A stretch of 64,000 bases of DNA from Hydnum rufescens UP504 (lineage: Eukaryota > Basidiomycota > Agaricomycetes > Cantharellales > Hydnaceae), in NCBI GenBank assembly GCA_014904985.1, contig MU128964.1, positions 218,132 to 282,131 on the forward strand. The letters run 5' to 3'. The notes under the pieces were generated by a model. It was given only the letters and a program-made list of their open reading frames with translations. It did not search any database and was not told the DNA's origin. This document shows, one piece after another, positions 23,301 to 34,503 of the stretch. Both the position numbers and the translations under genes were made by a program. Each line of letters begins with the position of its first letter. Position 1 is the stretch's first letter.

Positions 23301-23942
23301 GACGATCTAGCTCCACAATAGCGAGTCTCCTGTTGTCAGCGTTGGCAGCAGCTCGTGCACTAGGTCTGCGTTTGATGTCGGCCACGTTGGGGGTTAGGGC
23401 AGCACCAGGAGGCGGTGTCCCCGACCTGAGCGTTACGTCGGCTTCGCCCCGGACCGTGGCACTTGACAACCGGTGCGAAGGATCATATTCCTCCTCCGAC
23501 GGTGAAGGAGACGGACGGTGCCTGTTGAAGGCGCGCCGTTCAGATTCGTCGGAAGAAGATTGCGCCCCAGCATTCGCATGCTGTGAATGATAATATTCGA
23601 GTATGTCCGCGTCTCTCAGGCCCGATGCCGATTGTGCCATGACCGTCTCAGCGTAAGAATCTCGTTCGGGGGGTTGCTCCTGTTGTCGTTTTTCTACGAC
23701 CAGGACCAGGCTAAGGTAGTTTCAGGCAATGAGACGGAGACGTAATAGTAATGTGGCTGATAAACGCACGTACCAGTCGCTCCCGAGGTTAGGACACTCG
23801 GCAGAACAGAAAACCCGGGTGCAAGCTGGGTATTAAGATAAGCTGTTGTCGTTAGTGATTGTCGAGACGACGCTGCACGATGAATCTTAATCTCGGTCCG
23901 CGCCGAGGTCTGCCCAAATCCAGCCCAAACTTTGTATAACAT
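20328..23942 (-). CDS. Large intrinsically disordered protein, unknown
   Basis: Exons 23942-23774, 23693-23190, 23150-21944, 21885-21062, 20971-20328 join in phase to 3348 nt, 1115 residues. The sequence is dominated by Ser, Pro, Asp and Gly, with Ser tracts (TSTSTDSTSTTSS) and proline clusters, so most is probably unfolded. The exception is a conserved-looking helical module in the fourth exon (MSFQDVMKMRTALDRAAGY, then LYAEDCGLDAWIAG). A basic patch follows near the start of exon 5. The intron 23151-23189 is only 39 nt, so that acceptor is the least certain. A start at the downstream ATG 23640 is also possible. A cell-polarity or signalling scaffold would fit, but no known domain supports this. 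Confidence 0.65.
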
Positions 23943-24004
23943 TTTCGTTGACAATGTTTACACCCAAAGGAATATTACAAGTACAGAAGAACAAAGACGG
24001 TGGT

Positions 24005-26760
24005 TTACCAGTCATCAAGCTTCTTCGAGGTCTTCACGGGATGAGCAGCCACAACACGACCGCCTTGCGAATACCCATATCCATCCAGCCAAGGCCACGT
24101 CTGGCTCCTCTTCGCCTCGAACGCGTCAATCGTATCCGCTTTCCGCAGTGTCAGGCTGATATCGTCCAAGCCATTCAAGAGACAATGACGGCGGAATGGA
24201 TCCACGTGAAACGAGATGGGCAATTTTCCATCCTCACGGCGCACCTCCAATTTCTCCAGGTCAACTTCAAGCTGTTTCCCTGCGCGCGCATCATTTGCTA
24301 GATCGATGCACTGCTCGGGCGATAGCACGATTGGGACCATCCCGTTTTGCATCGCATTCGTCTTGAAGATCTCCGCAAAGCTGGGCGCTATCACGGTCCG
24401 AATGCCAAAATCATTCCTGATGACCAAATATTGGTTGTTAGTGTATAGACACCAAGTTACAGCATATTCTGGCACTCACAGACTCCAGGGGGCGTGCTCC
24501 CGGCTGCTTCCACATCCGAAGTTGGCGCCAGTGCACACAAGGATCTTCGCCTTATCATATGGTGCACGATTCAGGATGAAATCCGTGGCTTCCCCCGTCT
24601 TGGGATCCTTTCGGAGGGTATGGAATAAAGCCTGGCCAAGACCAGTACGCTTCAGAGTCTTAAGGAATTGTTTGGGAATAATCATATCGGTGTCAACGTT
24701 GGCGATGTCCAGGGGTGCGGCGACACCCTTCACGACTGTGAATTTCGGTATGGTGGAAGGAGTGGTCGTGTTGGACTCCGCAGTCACGTCTTTCGGCACA
24801 GCACGTTCTGGAGCGGGGGAAGGCAAGACTGGGTCTGTGAGATAATCGAAGGCGCTGGTCACTTTGATCTGCGTCGTCCCACCAGTCGTGGAGGCCACAT
24901 CAGCGCCTAAAATCTTCCTTACGTCAGCCAATTTGCCTGTCAACGCAGCGGCAGCGGCCATGGCGGGGCTCATCAAGTGAGTGCGTCCACCTGCTCCCTG
25001 TCTTCCCTCAAAGTTCCGATTGCTAGTACTGGCGCACCGCTGGCCGGGCGCGAGCTGATCCGGATTCATACCAAGACACATCGAACAACCAGCTTCTCGC
25101 CAATCGAAGCCTGCGCGCAAAAAGATGACATCGAGACCTTCTGTCTCTGCCTGTTGCTTGATGAGACCCGATCCAGGAACAATCATGGCGTGCACGTTGG
25201 GTGCCACATGTGCCTTAGGGCCCGCAGCAAGGACCACTTTACACGCCGATCGGAGGTCCTCGATGCGCCCGTTGGTGCAAGAGCCAATGAAGACTTTATC
25301 CACAGGGATATCCTCCATGCGGACGTTGGGCGTAAGACCCATATACTTCAAGGAGCGCTCGGCCCCACTGCGTTTGATAGGATCGGAGAAGCTCGCTGGA
25401 TCGGGGACGGAACCAGTGATGGGAACGACATCTTGAGGAGAGGTGCCCCATGTGACAGTCGGAATAATGTCATCGGCACGAATTTTGACCTCGATATCGA
25501 ATTTTGCGCCCTCATCCGACTTGAGGGTGCGCCAGTACGCCTCCGCTCGATCCCAATCTTGCCCAGCCTTGGGAGCAAGAGGTCGACCACGAAGATATGC
25601 GAATGTGATTTCATCGGGAGCGATCATACCAGCACGCGCACCCCCTTCGATACTCATATTGCACACGCTCATCCGTGCCTCCATACTCATGTTGCGGAAG
25701 ACTGAGCCAGCATATTCAATCACGCATCCCGTACCACCTGCAGTCCCGATAGTGCCAATGATGTAGAGAATAACATCTTTGGAGGTGACACCCTCGAGAA
25801 GCTCCCCCTCGACAGTGATTCTCATGTTTTTGGATTTCTTCTGGAGGAGGGTTTGGGTAGCAAGCACATGCTCGACTTCGGAGGTGCCAATGCCAAATGC
25901 GATTGATCCAAAAGCTCCATGAGCTAGAAAATAATATCGTCAGTATGGCAGTGTGACGTGACGTGACGTGACGAACGTACTAGAAGTGTGAGAATCCCCA
26001 CATACGCAGGTTGTACCGGGAAGCTATATAATGAGCATTAGTCTCATGTCCCGCCATGAAATAACCATTCTAACGAACGGTAAATCCTTGTTCTGGTCCT
26101 ATAATGTGCACGATACCTGCAAAATAATTTTAGCATGAATATTCATTTAAAGCAGCAACGCTATACATACCCTGACGCCTATCGGTCATTCCAAAGTAGG
26201 TAAGTCCGAACTCTTTAACGTTATCCTCGAGTGCAACGCATTGTTCCCGACTCTCGGGCTCCTCAATGAAGTTCTTCACTGTGGTGAAGTTCTTGCGGGA
26301 GAAAGTACTATCGACAGAGTGTTAGTCTTAGAGAACGATGAGTATGCATGTTAGAAGAGGTTCGTACGGAACATTGTGGTCTACAGTTGCAAGAGTATTG
26401 TCGGGACGACGCACTGAACGTCCAGCGGTCCGCCTATGCAAGTTGAATCGGCAGAATCAGACAAGAACATGTGCAGGCCGGAGATTTCAGCTTACAGGCC
26501 CTCGAAGGCTTGAGGACTAGTGACTTCGTGCACAAGATGGCTGCAAGGACCTGTTGTCAGCTCACGAGTTATCGCGAGACAAATAAGGGGTATCGTACCG
26601 GTCAATATATATCAAAGTTTCCCCACCTTCCTGCTGATGGCTAATCAAGGAAACTTAACGTAAATCGAGAGCAGCGAATGGCACTGAAGGCAGCATACAC
26701 GACATGATCGTCCCAGATCTTATCGTACAGAGTGCGGGGTGGTGGAATTGAAGTTGGCAT
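24005..26760 (-). CDS. LEU1: 3-isopropylmalate dehydratase (fused LeuC-LeuD)
   Basis: Isomerises 2-isopropylmalate to 3-isopropylmalate, the second step of leucine synthesis; a 4Fe-4S enzyme of the aconitase superfamily. Exons 26760-26701, 26633-26599, 26540-26496, 26433-26368, 26307-26171, 26116-26079, 26023-25981, 25923-24480, 24416-24005 sum to 2280 nt, 759 residues, close to the fungal Leu1 length, all phases consistent. Signatures: [20 protein letters not shown] start region, [14 protein letters not shown], cluster ligands in IGSCTNGR and [10 protein letters not shown], then the LeuD swivel domain with NVDTDMIIP and [12 protein letters not shown]. The N-terminal half is split into eight small exons, the C-terminal half is nearly intronless. 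Leu1 is cytosolic in yeast; no clear mitochondrial presequence is seen. Confidence 0.97.
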
Positions 26761-27807
26761 TGGAAAAATTGGTGTTGTCGAAGACGATTGGGCTTGAGAT
26801 CGTGGAGATGCTCGCGGGAAAGCGAAATCACTTCCTGGAGATCTGACAATTATTATACTGCTATAAGAAACTCAGCTGTCAAGGGTGACAAGTCGGCCGA
26901 TGCCGTTCGGCCGACGTAAACAGTCATTATTATGTAAGGCCTTTGTTCCTCGACATCATATGCGCCTACCGCGATTGTACATGAGAATCTCTAATAGCAG
27001 CTTTCTTACAATAATTGAGACATGTAATGGGGAACATGTACCCATCGACAACGGCGGTAGTGGTATCATAGGAGGACTAGCGGTACGCTGTAAAAGAGAA
27101 TCCAATAGTAGTTCTAGTCTCCACCACCGCGATTACCTAGGTACAGCAATTGTGAACGATGCAACTGCAACTGCCCACTTACATGAAGTCCGTGGACTCC
27201 CGATACTCGGCCGGCCAACTTCCCTAAGAGTTATCTTCTTCCGGTCCACCAATAGGAGTCTTTCCCATTGAACCTCATTTGCCAGAAACCGTGATAGACA
27301 CTCGTGGCATGTCCACTTGAGCAAGCATGGTTTCATTCGGCCCAAGAAATGTCTTTTATCTCCGAATAAATGCGCATACTGTGCTCCCTGTGTTTCTACA
27401 TCTCGATGAGCAGAATGGACACGCAGAATGGATGACCGAAGCCGTCCTGCAACAAGTCGTCGAGGATCTCCGTCCGCTGTAGGTATCTCCGCGTATTTGT
27501 CGCGTCCTGATCCGCCCTTGACGCCACAGTATAGTATTGGCCCAAAGATCCGCGCAGAAGATGCTGCGGCCTCTACCCCAGGTCCGGCTGCTAAGAAAAC
27601 CTCAGGAGTCGATGTATATCGTGGATGTGAGCCTCACGTACCCTATCGAGTTTCTCGCGATCTGACTAGTCCCCAGCCACATATCAGTTTGGGTATTATC
27701 TCCAGAAGGCAGAGCATCATAGCCTGCTTATCAAGGTGGGCCACAGCTCCGATATATAAATAATCTTCCCAATATTCACGTCTCTCCAGTCCCGGAATTT
27801 CGCCCCT
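26761..27807. other. Divergent intergenic region LEU1 / nuclear protein
   Basis: About 1 kb of 5' flank. An open stretch at 27428-27760 (plus) starts with an ATG and is Ser/Pro-rich (TSRRGSPSAVGISAY). It could be a short gene or an upstream exon of the next gene, but I cannot connect it in frame. No further gene is supported. Confidence 0.4.
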
Positions 27808-28841
27808 ATGAATAAAGAAGCACAGAGGCCGCCGTCTTTGTCCCCTGAAACTCGTCCCCAGCCGACCCCGACCCCAGATCCCCCTCAGCCCCCTCGTATC
27901 GGATCAAAAGCACCAAAGCAACCCCCCAGACGAGGTGTTAAACGACGAAGAATTGCCACTTCAGACGAAGAGGAGCTGTCAGATCGCGAAAGTGGGCAGG
28001 AAGACCAACTTCCTCCCAATGAGGGTGTCAATTCGATTCCAACACGAAGATCCCAAAGGTCACGAAGACCTGCTCACACTTACAAAGAGCCTGATGATGA
28101 CCTTATGGGAGATGTGGAGATGGACGACGGCGATAATAGCGATTCTAGTGTCCCTGCACCTCACCAAAGACCATTGTTTCTCGAAGAAGACGATGATAGT
28201 GCTACTCGCATTGCCAAGGCAGAACCAACAGACGATGTGCCCCTGACGGCAGCGCAGCCCAACACGGCCGCGGATCCGTTCGTAATAGACGAGGACGAGG
28301 ACACGGATGCGAAGAAGATGCAGCTCAACATCAGATACGAGGGCTTTAGCATTACATCTTGGCGTCTTTGTCTCATAGTCCAGCCATACCCTCCCCTTCC
28401 CAGGGTGCGTCTACATCCGCTACTTCGTCACTCCTGCGGGCTCGACAATCAAGCATTGTACAATTTGTGCGAAATGGGACGGAAGCCCCTGAGGGGCGTC
28501 CGCGACTAGGCTCCACACCTCTTTTTCGGGAACCCACACCCGTCGTTCGAGATCGCACGCCGCTTTTTCGAGAACCGACTCCACTCTTTCGCGAACCCAC
28601 ACCCTACGAAGGGAATCGAAACCCGGACATTCGCAATGTGCCTCTCGGCGTTCCGGGGCTCGAGCAAATCTACAATGACGACGACGGACCTGCAGATGAA
28701 AGTCTCCACCGCTTTAAACAGTTTACTCAGTCCTTCACTCAGACGAGGTCGAACGTGGATGGAATCGGTGCCACTGGAGAAGACGCCGACGCTGATGAAG
28801 ATGGCTTCTTCATGGGCGATGCAGATGAGAGGAATGACTAG
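27808..28841 (+). CDS. Acidic nuclear-type protein with TPLFREPTP repeats
   Basis: Proposed exons 27808-28404 and 28494-28841 (945 nt, 314 residues). The N-terminus is Pro-rich with a basic cluster RRGVKRRRIATSDEEELSD, a likely nuclear localisation signal beside phospho-acceptor acidic motifs. A central core DPFVIDEDEDTDAKKMQLNI then RYEGFSI..RLCLIVQPYPP looks conserved and folded. The C-terminus has three near-identical copies of TPLFREPTP and an acidic end. I recall similar cores in fungal chromatin-associated proteins but cannot name the family. The intron GTGCGT...CTGAG was chosen only by frame; other acceptors nearby would include more of 28405-28493. Confidence 0.55.
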
Positions 28842-28914
28842 TTCTCCATAAATTACATTGGATCTTTCTTGCATTATCCACAAAAACCATATAATACATA
28901 ATGATGGAGGAGGA

Positions 28915-31541
28915 TCACGCACGGCCAATCTCCTTAAGGATCTCCATTCTCCGGACCTCTGCAACGGGTCGGAACCCCTCGACACTCATCTCAAATATCC
29001 CAAGGCCACCAGACGCGGCTCTAAGCCGAGTCGAATATCTGAGCATCTTACTGAGCGGCGCCACGGCATGCACGGAACGCCTCATCTGCGGGGTCGATGA
29101 GGCCTGTGAGAGCGAGACGGAAGAAGGCGTCATCCACGCTGGAGGGATGTATACCCCGTCTTCATCATACCCTATCTCCTCTTCTCCGCTCCCAGATTCC
29201 GGCGATGCACCAACAGACCCCAGGTCGAGTATTTCGCCCAAATTCTCCGTAAGATCCTTGACAACCCTTCCAATGCTCTCTTCGGGGACGTCGACTTTGA
29301 CGCGCATATAAGGTTCCATGACGTCCCCGGGGCCTGCATCCTTAATCACGCGTCGCAGTGCAGCAGTGGCAGCCCGACAAGTGCAGAAGGCGGACTTCCA
29401 TCGTCTAGAAGCGCAACGCGCACCTGGACATGGACAGCAGAGAGAGAGAGCCCTGTATGCGGACTGACAGAGAGGGCGTTCGCTATACCTTGCAACATAG
29501 GGAACAAGGGCGAATCGGGAGATATTCTATCGTCTGGAGTGTTCGGATTCGGGAGGGATTTGCCCGAAGTGTCGACGACGAGATTCCCATCCCATCCCCT
29601 GTCACTGCGTTCAGACTCTCGCTCCTTATCGGTCATAGGACGAACAGCAAGTTTGACTGTCGCACCAACTCGGGTGCCTGAAATGTCCTTCTCCCACCGC
29701 TCCTCGACATTGATTGGCCCAGGGTCTGAACCCAGGTTGAACCCGAGAGTTTCACGATAGCTCACACGACGTTTCCCGAATTGGCAACGTACCTCCCATT
29801 CATCTCGAAGTCTCCCTTCGACAATCTCAAGATGCAACTCCCCTAGACCATGCACTAACGTCTGCCCCTCTTCTTCATCTTCGGTGACACGAAGCGAAGG
29901 ATCTGTGCGTGATAACGCCAGCAGAGCAGCTTTGACCGGCTGTACATCTGATTGCGAGTGTGGGATAACCGAGGCGGAAATAACGGACGGGGGAGGTACA
30001 ATATTACGGAGTACCTTATCAGTTGCTGTTTTGGAGAGCGTCTTGTCGGTCCATGCTGTAGATACGAGGGTATCGCCTGTTCGCGTGTGCTTTAAACCGA
30101 GGATAACTCCAACAGACCCAAACGGTAGAGACTCCACTATTTCTGGTCTTGATGCGTATAATAGAACAAGTTTGGATATCCTTTCACGCTGACGGGAGGA
30201 TGTGTTGTATAGCATTGTCTGGCGAGTCAACGTTCCTGTGGCTCGCCCATCAGCAGCTAAATAACTATCTGGTACAGTGAACTCACCCGAGTAAACCCGG
30301 ACAAAGGTCATCCAACCACGCTGCTTGTCCCATCCTACCTTCCAGGCTAGCAGCTCTACGTCTCCATGATTACTTGACACGACATCTTGGGGATGAACAT
30401 CAACCGGATTGGCGAGCAGAGCACCAACATAGTTGAGGGCTAACTCTGTTCCTACATGGCGAAGTGCTGCGCCACAAAGGACAGGAAGAACAGACTTGTC
30501 TAGTGTAAGTTGCCGAAGTGCCGCCAGCATATCCCGAGCCGACAGTGAGAGATATGGAGACGGTGACGAAGGCAACGAAAGGAACTGTGACATGAGAGCA
30601 GGGGATAGAAGACATAGAGAATCCACTAGAGCTTCGCGAGCAGGCAGCAGTTCGAGAAGGATAGGATGTGAAGGAGGAAAAATGGGCGAAGATTCTAGGA
30701 ACTCTGCTGTTCGTGGGAGCGGATGCCGACTCAACTCCCCCTTCATATTCCATTGCCAGACTTCCCAATTTACTAAATCAACGATGCCTTTGACCCCGGG
30801 CTCTCCAGTGTTGTAGTGCGCTGCGTCGAAGGATGCAACAGGAAGAGTCAACAAAAGGGGGCTTGGATGTAGTCTATTAGCTAAGATGGAACGAATGGAT
30901 GACCTGAGGGAGGCGCCCGGTCGGTCTAGTTTATTGAGGAATATGAGACGGGTAGGGACGTCATGTCTGAGAGACGCGATGGTATGAATCAGTCACGGAG
31001 GAGGACGGAATTTGATATCCTCACCTGTGAAGGCTCACCTGTCCAATTGTCGCCAAACGCCTAGTGTCTGGCCTTCGACACCCTCCACGGCATCCATAAG
31101 AACGACAGCACCGTCAATTACTCGACTGGCACTCTCCACCTCCATCCCAAAATCGACATGTCCTGGAGTATCGATGAGATTAAAGGTCCAATCCTGCCAT
31201 TTTACTGGGATACTAGCAGACTGAATGGTGATACCGCGCTCTCGCTCTGCCGGTAAAAAGTCTGTGGTTGTACTTCCTGAATCAACAGTGCCAGGAGACG
31301 TAACGTAAGACGATGCATGGAGGATGGACTCTGTCAGTGTCGTTTTTCCCGAGTCTAAATATGTAAATGTAGTCAAAAAAATGTGCTCAGAATATTCAGC
31401 CTTGCCCCAGACCGATGTGAGCCAAAAGTGCAATATTCTAATTTTTTCAGGGATTGCAAGTGCTGGTGTCGTTATGTTACGAGCCAGTCGTATCCTCGCG
31501 ATCTGTCTGCATGCTGTCAAAACAGATGGAGACCGATGCAT
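28915..31541 (-). CDS. MEF2: Mitochondrial ribosome-recycling GTPase EF-G2 (Mef2/RRF2)
   Basis: An EF-G-family GTPase; Mef2/EF-G2mt works with recycling factor to split mitochondrial ribosomes after termination. Exons 31541-31413, 31354-31039, 30966-28915. G motifs: [10 protein letters not shown] (G1), [10 protein letters not shown] (G2), DTPGHVDF (G3), LNKLDRP (G4). Domains II-V follow, with [16 protein letters not shown] typical of domain III/IV. About 832 residues, the usual length. Two single-base gaps are needed: near 31434-31438, before the G1 motif, and near 29379-29390, before the domain IV/V stretch [16 protein letters not shown]. With both corrected, total coding length is divisible by three. 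The N-terminus is Arg-rich ([11 protein letters not shown]), consistent with a mitochondrial presequence. Start codons of this gene and COG7 are 39 bp apart. Confidence 0.9.
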
Positions 31542-31580
31542 TTGCTAGCGAGTCTACTGTCGGCAGGTTCCGAACTGATA
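31542..31580. promoter_or_regulatory. 39-bp shared intergenic gap MEF2/COG7
   Basis: The start codons of two divergent genes are separated by only 39 bp. Promoter elements must lie within the gap or inside the opposite gene's 5' coding region. No TATA box is visible in it. Confidence 0.5.
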
Positions 31581-34375
31581 ATGTCTATACCCACCCTCGA
31601 TCTTGTATCCTCACTTGACCAGTACGAGAACGATGTCGCAGGATGGCTTAACCATATTTTGGACGAAAAAATGGGGGACTCGTCGGAATCTGAGGCGTCA
31701 CAGCCTGATCTCGCCGCGCTCGACCAACGCGTCTCGTATCTCTCTACTCGTGTTCAGGTCCTAACGCAGGATACGGCAACCCATCTCGAGCAGACCATTG
31801 AGGACATATCTAGGACGGTCCCTCGTCTTACATATGATCTTCAGTTTATGCGAGAATCGGGCTTGTCTCTACAGCTTGGTCTCAAAGGAATCGAAAACAA
31901 GACGCGGTCGACGTCTGCGGACGATCCTACGACTGCTGCATTAGAGCGCCTTCACTTCCTTTCTACCATAAAGTCTCGTATGGAGGCATCACGAGACGTT
32001 CTACGAGAGGCTGAAAGCTGGAGTGTCCTCGAATCGGAAGTCTCTGGCCTTATTTCCGTTGAATCGTACGCTAAGGCGGGCGAACGCCTGGCGGAGGCGA
32101 ACAAGAGCATGGTCGTCTTCCAGAACACTTCCGAATATGAAAGTCGGCGAGCGTTGATGATAAGTTTGCAAAACCAGTTGGAGGCAGCTGTTAGTTCAGC
32201 TCTTGTTGCCGCCATCAACTCTCGAGATGTCACCGCATGTCGGACATACTTCTCTATTTTCGGGAACATCCAACGAGAAACTGAATTCCGTAATTATTAT
32301 AATGGATCACGTCGAGCAGACCTTGTTACTTCTTGGCAGGCTGCATCTCTACTCGACTGCGACGAACCCATGACCTCTTCAACCCCCCTCTCCCTTTTTC
32401 TGAATTCTTCCGGAGGTTCCTTGCCGATCTTCTCACTCGGGTCGCAGAAGAACAAACGAACATTCCTGCCATCTTCCCTGACCCCCAGCCCAGTTTATCT
32501 GCTTTTATACAATCTACCCTGGATGCTTTAGCTCCATCCCTCAGCCAACGTTTAGCTGAAGTGTCCGAGTATTATGGGGCTGCAGCTCTACCGGAGTTGA
32601 TAAAATCATTCCGTATGGCTGAAGAATTCGCTGTCTCTGTAGACCAGATCATGGGCAAGATTGGTTATTCGGCCTTATTCTTGGCCCATCATTCTCCATC
32701 TTCGCCCGCTGTTGAAGAAGCAACCGGACACTCTAGACGGTTATCGAAGAGGATATCGATGTCTCGGAGGATTGGAGCGGGGAAAACGCCAACGGCACCG
32801 AGCGTGAATGTCCTTAGTGGGGGCGGAGGTGGATGGGAAAATGCCCTATTCGAGTCGTTCATTGATATTCAGACTGAGTACTCGGCCTTTGAAAACCGCC
32901 TCATCGACAGGGAGCTGGCCAGGATAACAACTTCACTTCTGGAATCAGCTCGAAATACTTCATCGGATGCTTCGCGAATTTTACAAGAGCGATCTGCCGC
33001 CGTATTCGGGATGGTAGAAGAGTCGCTGAACCGATGCATCATATTTACGCATGGATATGGTGCAGTAGGACTGGTCGACGCGATCAACTACACGTTCAAA
33101 ACCTTCCTTGAGGCATCCCAGCGTGATCTAATTCCTCGAATACGGCAATCTGGTTCGGGTCAGAATGGACGACTGTCATCACCGTCGACCACACTCTCAC
33201 CAACTAGCGGCACTGCGGCAGACACGTTCGAGGAGCTCGATTACGCGCCCGAGGATTGGAGTGACTTTCAACTCGCACTGCACCTTCTCGAGACCTGCCG
33301 GGTTATACGTGAGCGACTTTTGGTCTTCGAGGTCAAAGTGAAGTCGACCCTCGTTCAGGTGTCCACTTCCTTCCGACTCGCACGGGCTGATCCGCATGGG
33401 CTGTACCTAAGTGGAACAACTCGAGGAGAGGCTGAATTATTGTTGCAATCCTCCCTTAACTCGGCTGAGCTCCATACACTGTTAGACACCATAGACCCGA
33501 CTGGTGGCACTTCAGAGAGCCCTGTTAATGGTGTTGTATTCGGTACTGCTCTCAACGTCGTCAGGAATTTCACCCGGGCATGTCAGCTTTGCCTCCAAAA
33601 TATCATTTTGAAACCTCTACATGCACATCTGAGCTCGTATGCTACATCTTCCATCTGGTCTTCCGCGGATCCGGAGGGCACCAGAGGGGCATTCGATTTG
33701 CACATTCCCTCCTTTTCTCTCTCACCATCGCCGGTCATCCTGCGCGTAGCAGAAGGATTGCTCAATCTCCCCAGGTTGTTCGAAGTCTACGCAGATGACG
33801 ATGCACTTGCATTCTCCATCGAATCTCTCCCATTTGTTGACGAAGAATCTTTACTTTCACTAGCCGAAAGCGAGCCGCCACGCTCACCAAGAGACGATCG
33901 GCCTGGAGCATCTCGTCGGCAATCAGCCTCGCCCCCCTCCTCCCTCAGGCGCCTCTCTATTGCCTCTACCTCATCGATCCCGATCCCAATTCAACCTGGT
34001 TCCCCTACTTCCATGCCAGCCCTCTCCCCCGAGATGGTTACGTCTACATGGCTCTATTCCCTCACACATTCCCTCCTCTCACATCTCACGTCCGATGTCC
34101 TCCCTTCAGTGAAGACCCTCTCAGCACACGGAGCGGCGCAGTTATCCTCCGATCTCGCATATCTCTCCAATATTATTCGGGCACTAAACGTCGAGTTCGA
34201 CGATCTGGAACGGTGGAAAGAACTGGTGGATTTAAAAGACGACGAAGGCAGGAGAAGGTATGAGGCAAAGGGCGCGGAAGCTAGGCTTGGTGACGGTGGA
34301 GGCCAGGAGTCTGGAAAACGAATCTGGGATGCAGTGGCGAGGATGAGGGGGTGGGATTCCCCCTCACAAACGTGA
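31581..34375 (+). CDS. COG7: Conserved oligomeric Golgi complex subunit 7
   Basis: COG7 belongs to lobe B of the COG tether, which captures retrograde vesicles at the Golgi. The N-terminus (DVAGWLNHIL) and helical region with IKSRMEASRDVLREAESWS and ALVAAINSRDVTACRTYF match the COG7 pattern of a long alpha-solenoid. Intronless. The observed coding length, 2795 nt, is one short of a multiple of three. The frame changes near 32367-32369, where CCC would be CCCC to give DEPHDLFNPPLPF. With that base the protein is 931 residues. A Ser/Pro-rich, probably disordered insert lies near residues 770-800. Divergent from MEF2; tail-to-tail with MDM10, 128 bp apart. Confidence 0.88.
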
Positions 34376-34503
34376 CAATTTATAATCCGCATCTTGGTGA
34401 TGTACCGAGGCTTATTTGGGGCAGTGGCTCTTTTTCAACCGCAAGGGCAATGCCGATACATGTGTGAAGGAAATTTGCTCGAAGAGCCGACCTCGGCGTG
34501 CGA

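Noticed and set aside
25125..25766. Plus-strand open frames over LEU1
   Set aside because: Antisense shadows of a strongly conserved GC-rich exon.
31413..31470. An extra intron in MEF2 ending at the AG before AATATTGCAC
   Set aside because: It would start exon 2 correctly, but no upstream donor gives a compatible phase with a plausible presequence; a single missing A explains the break better.
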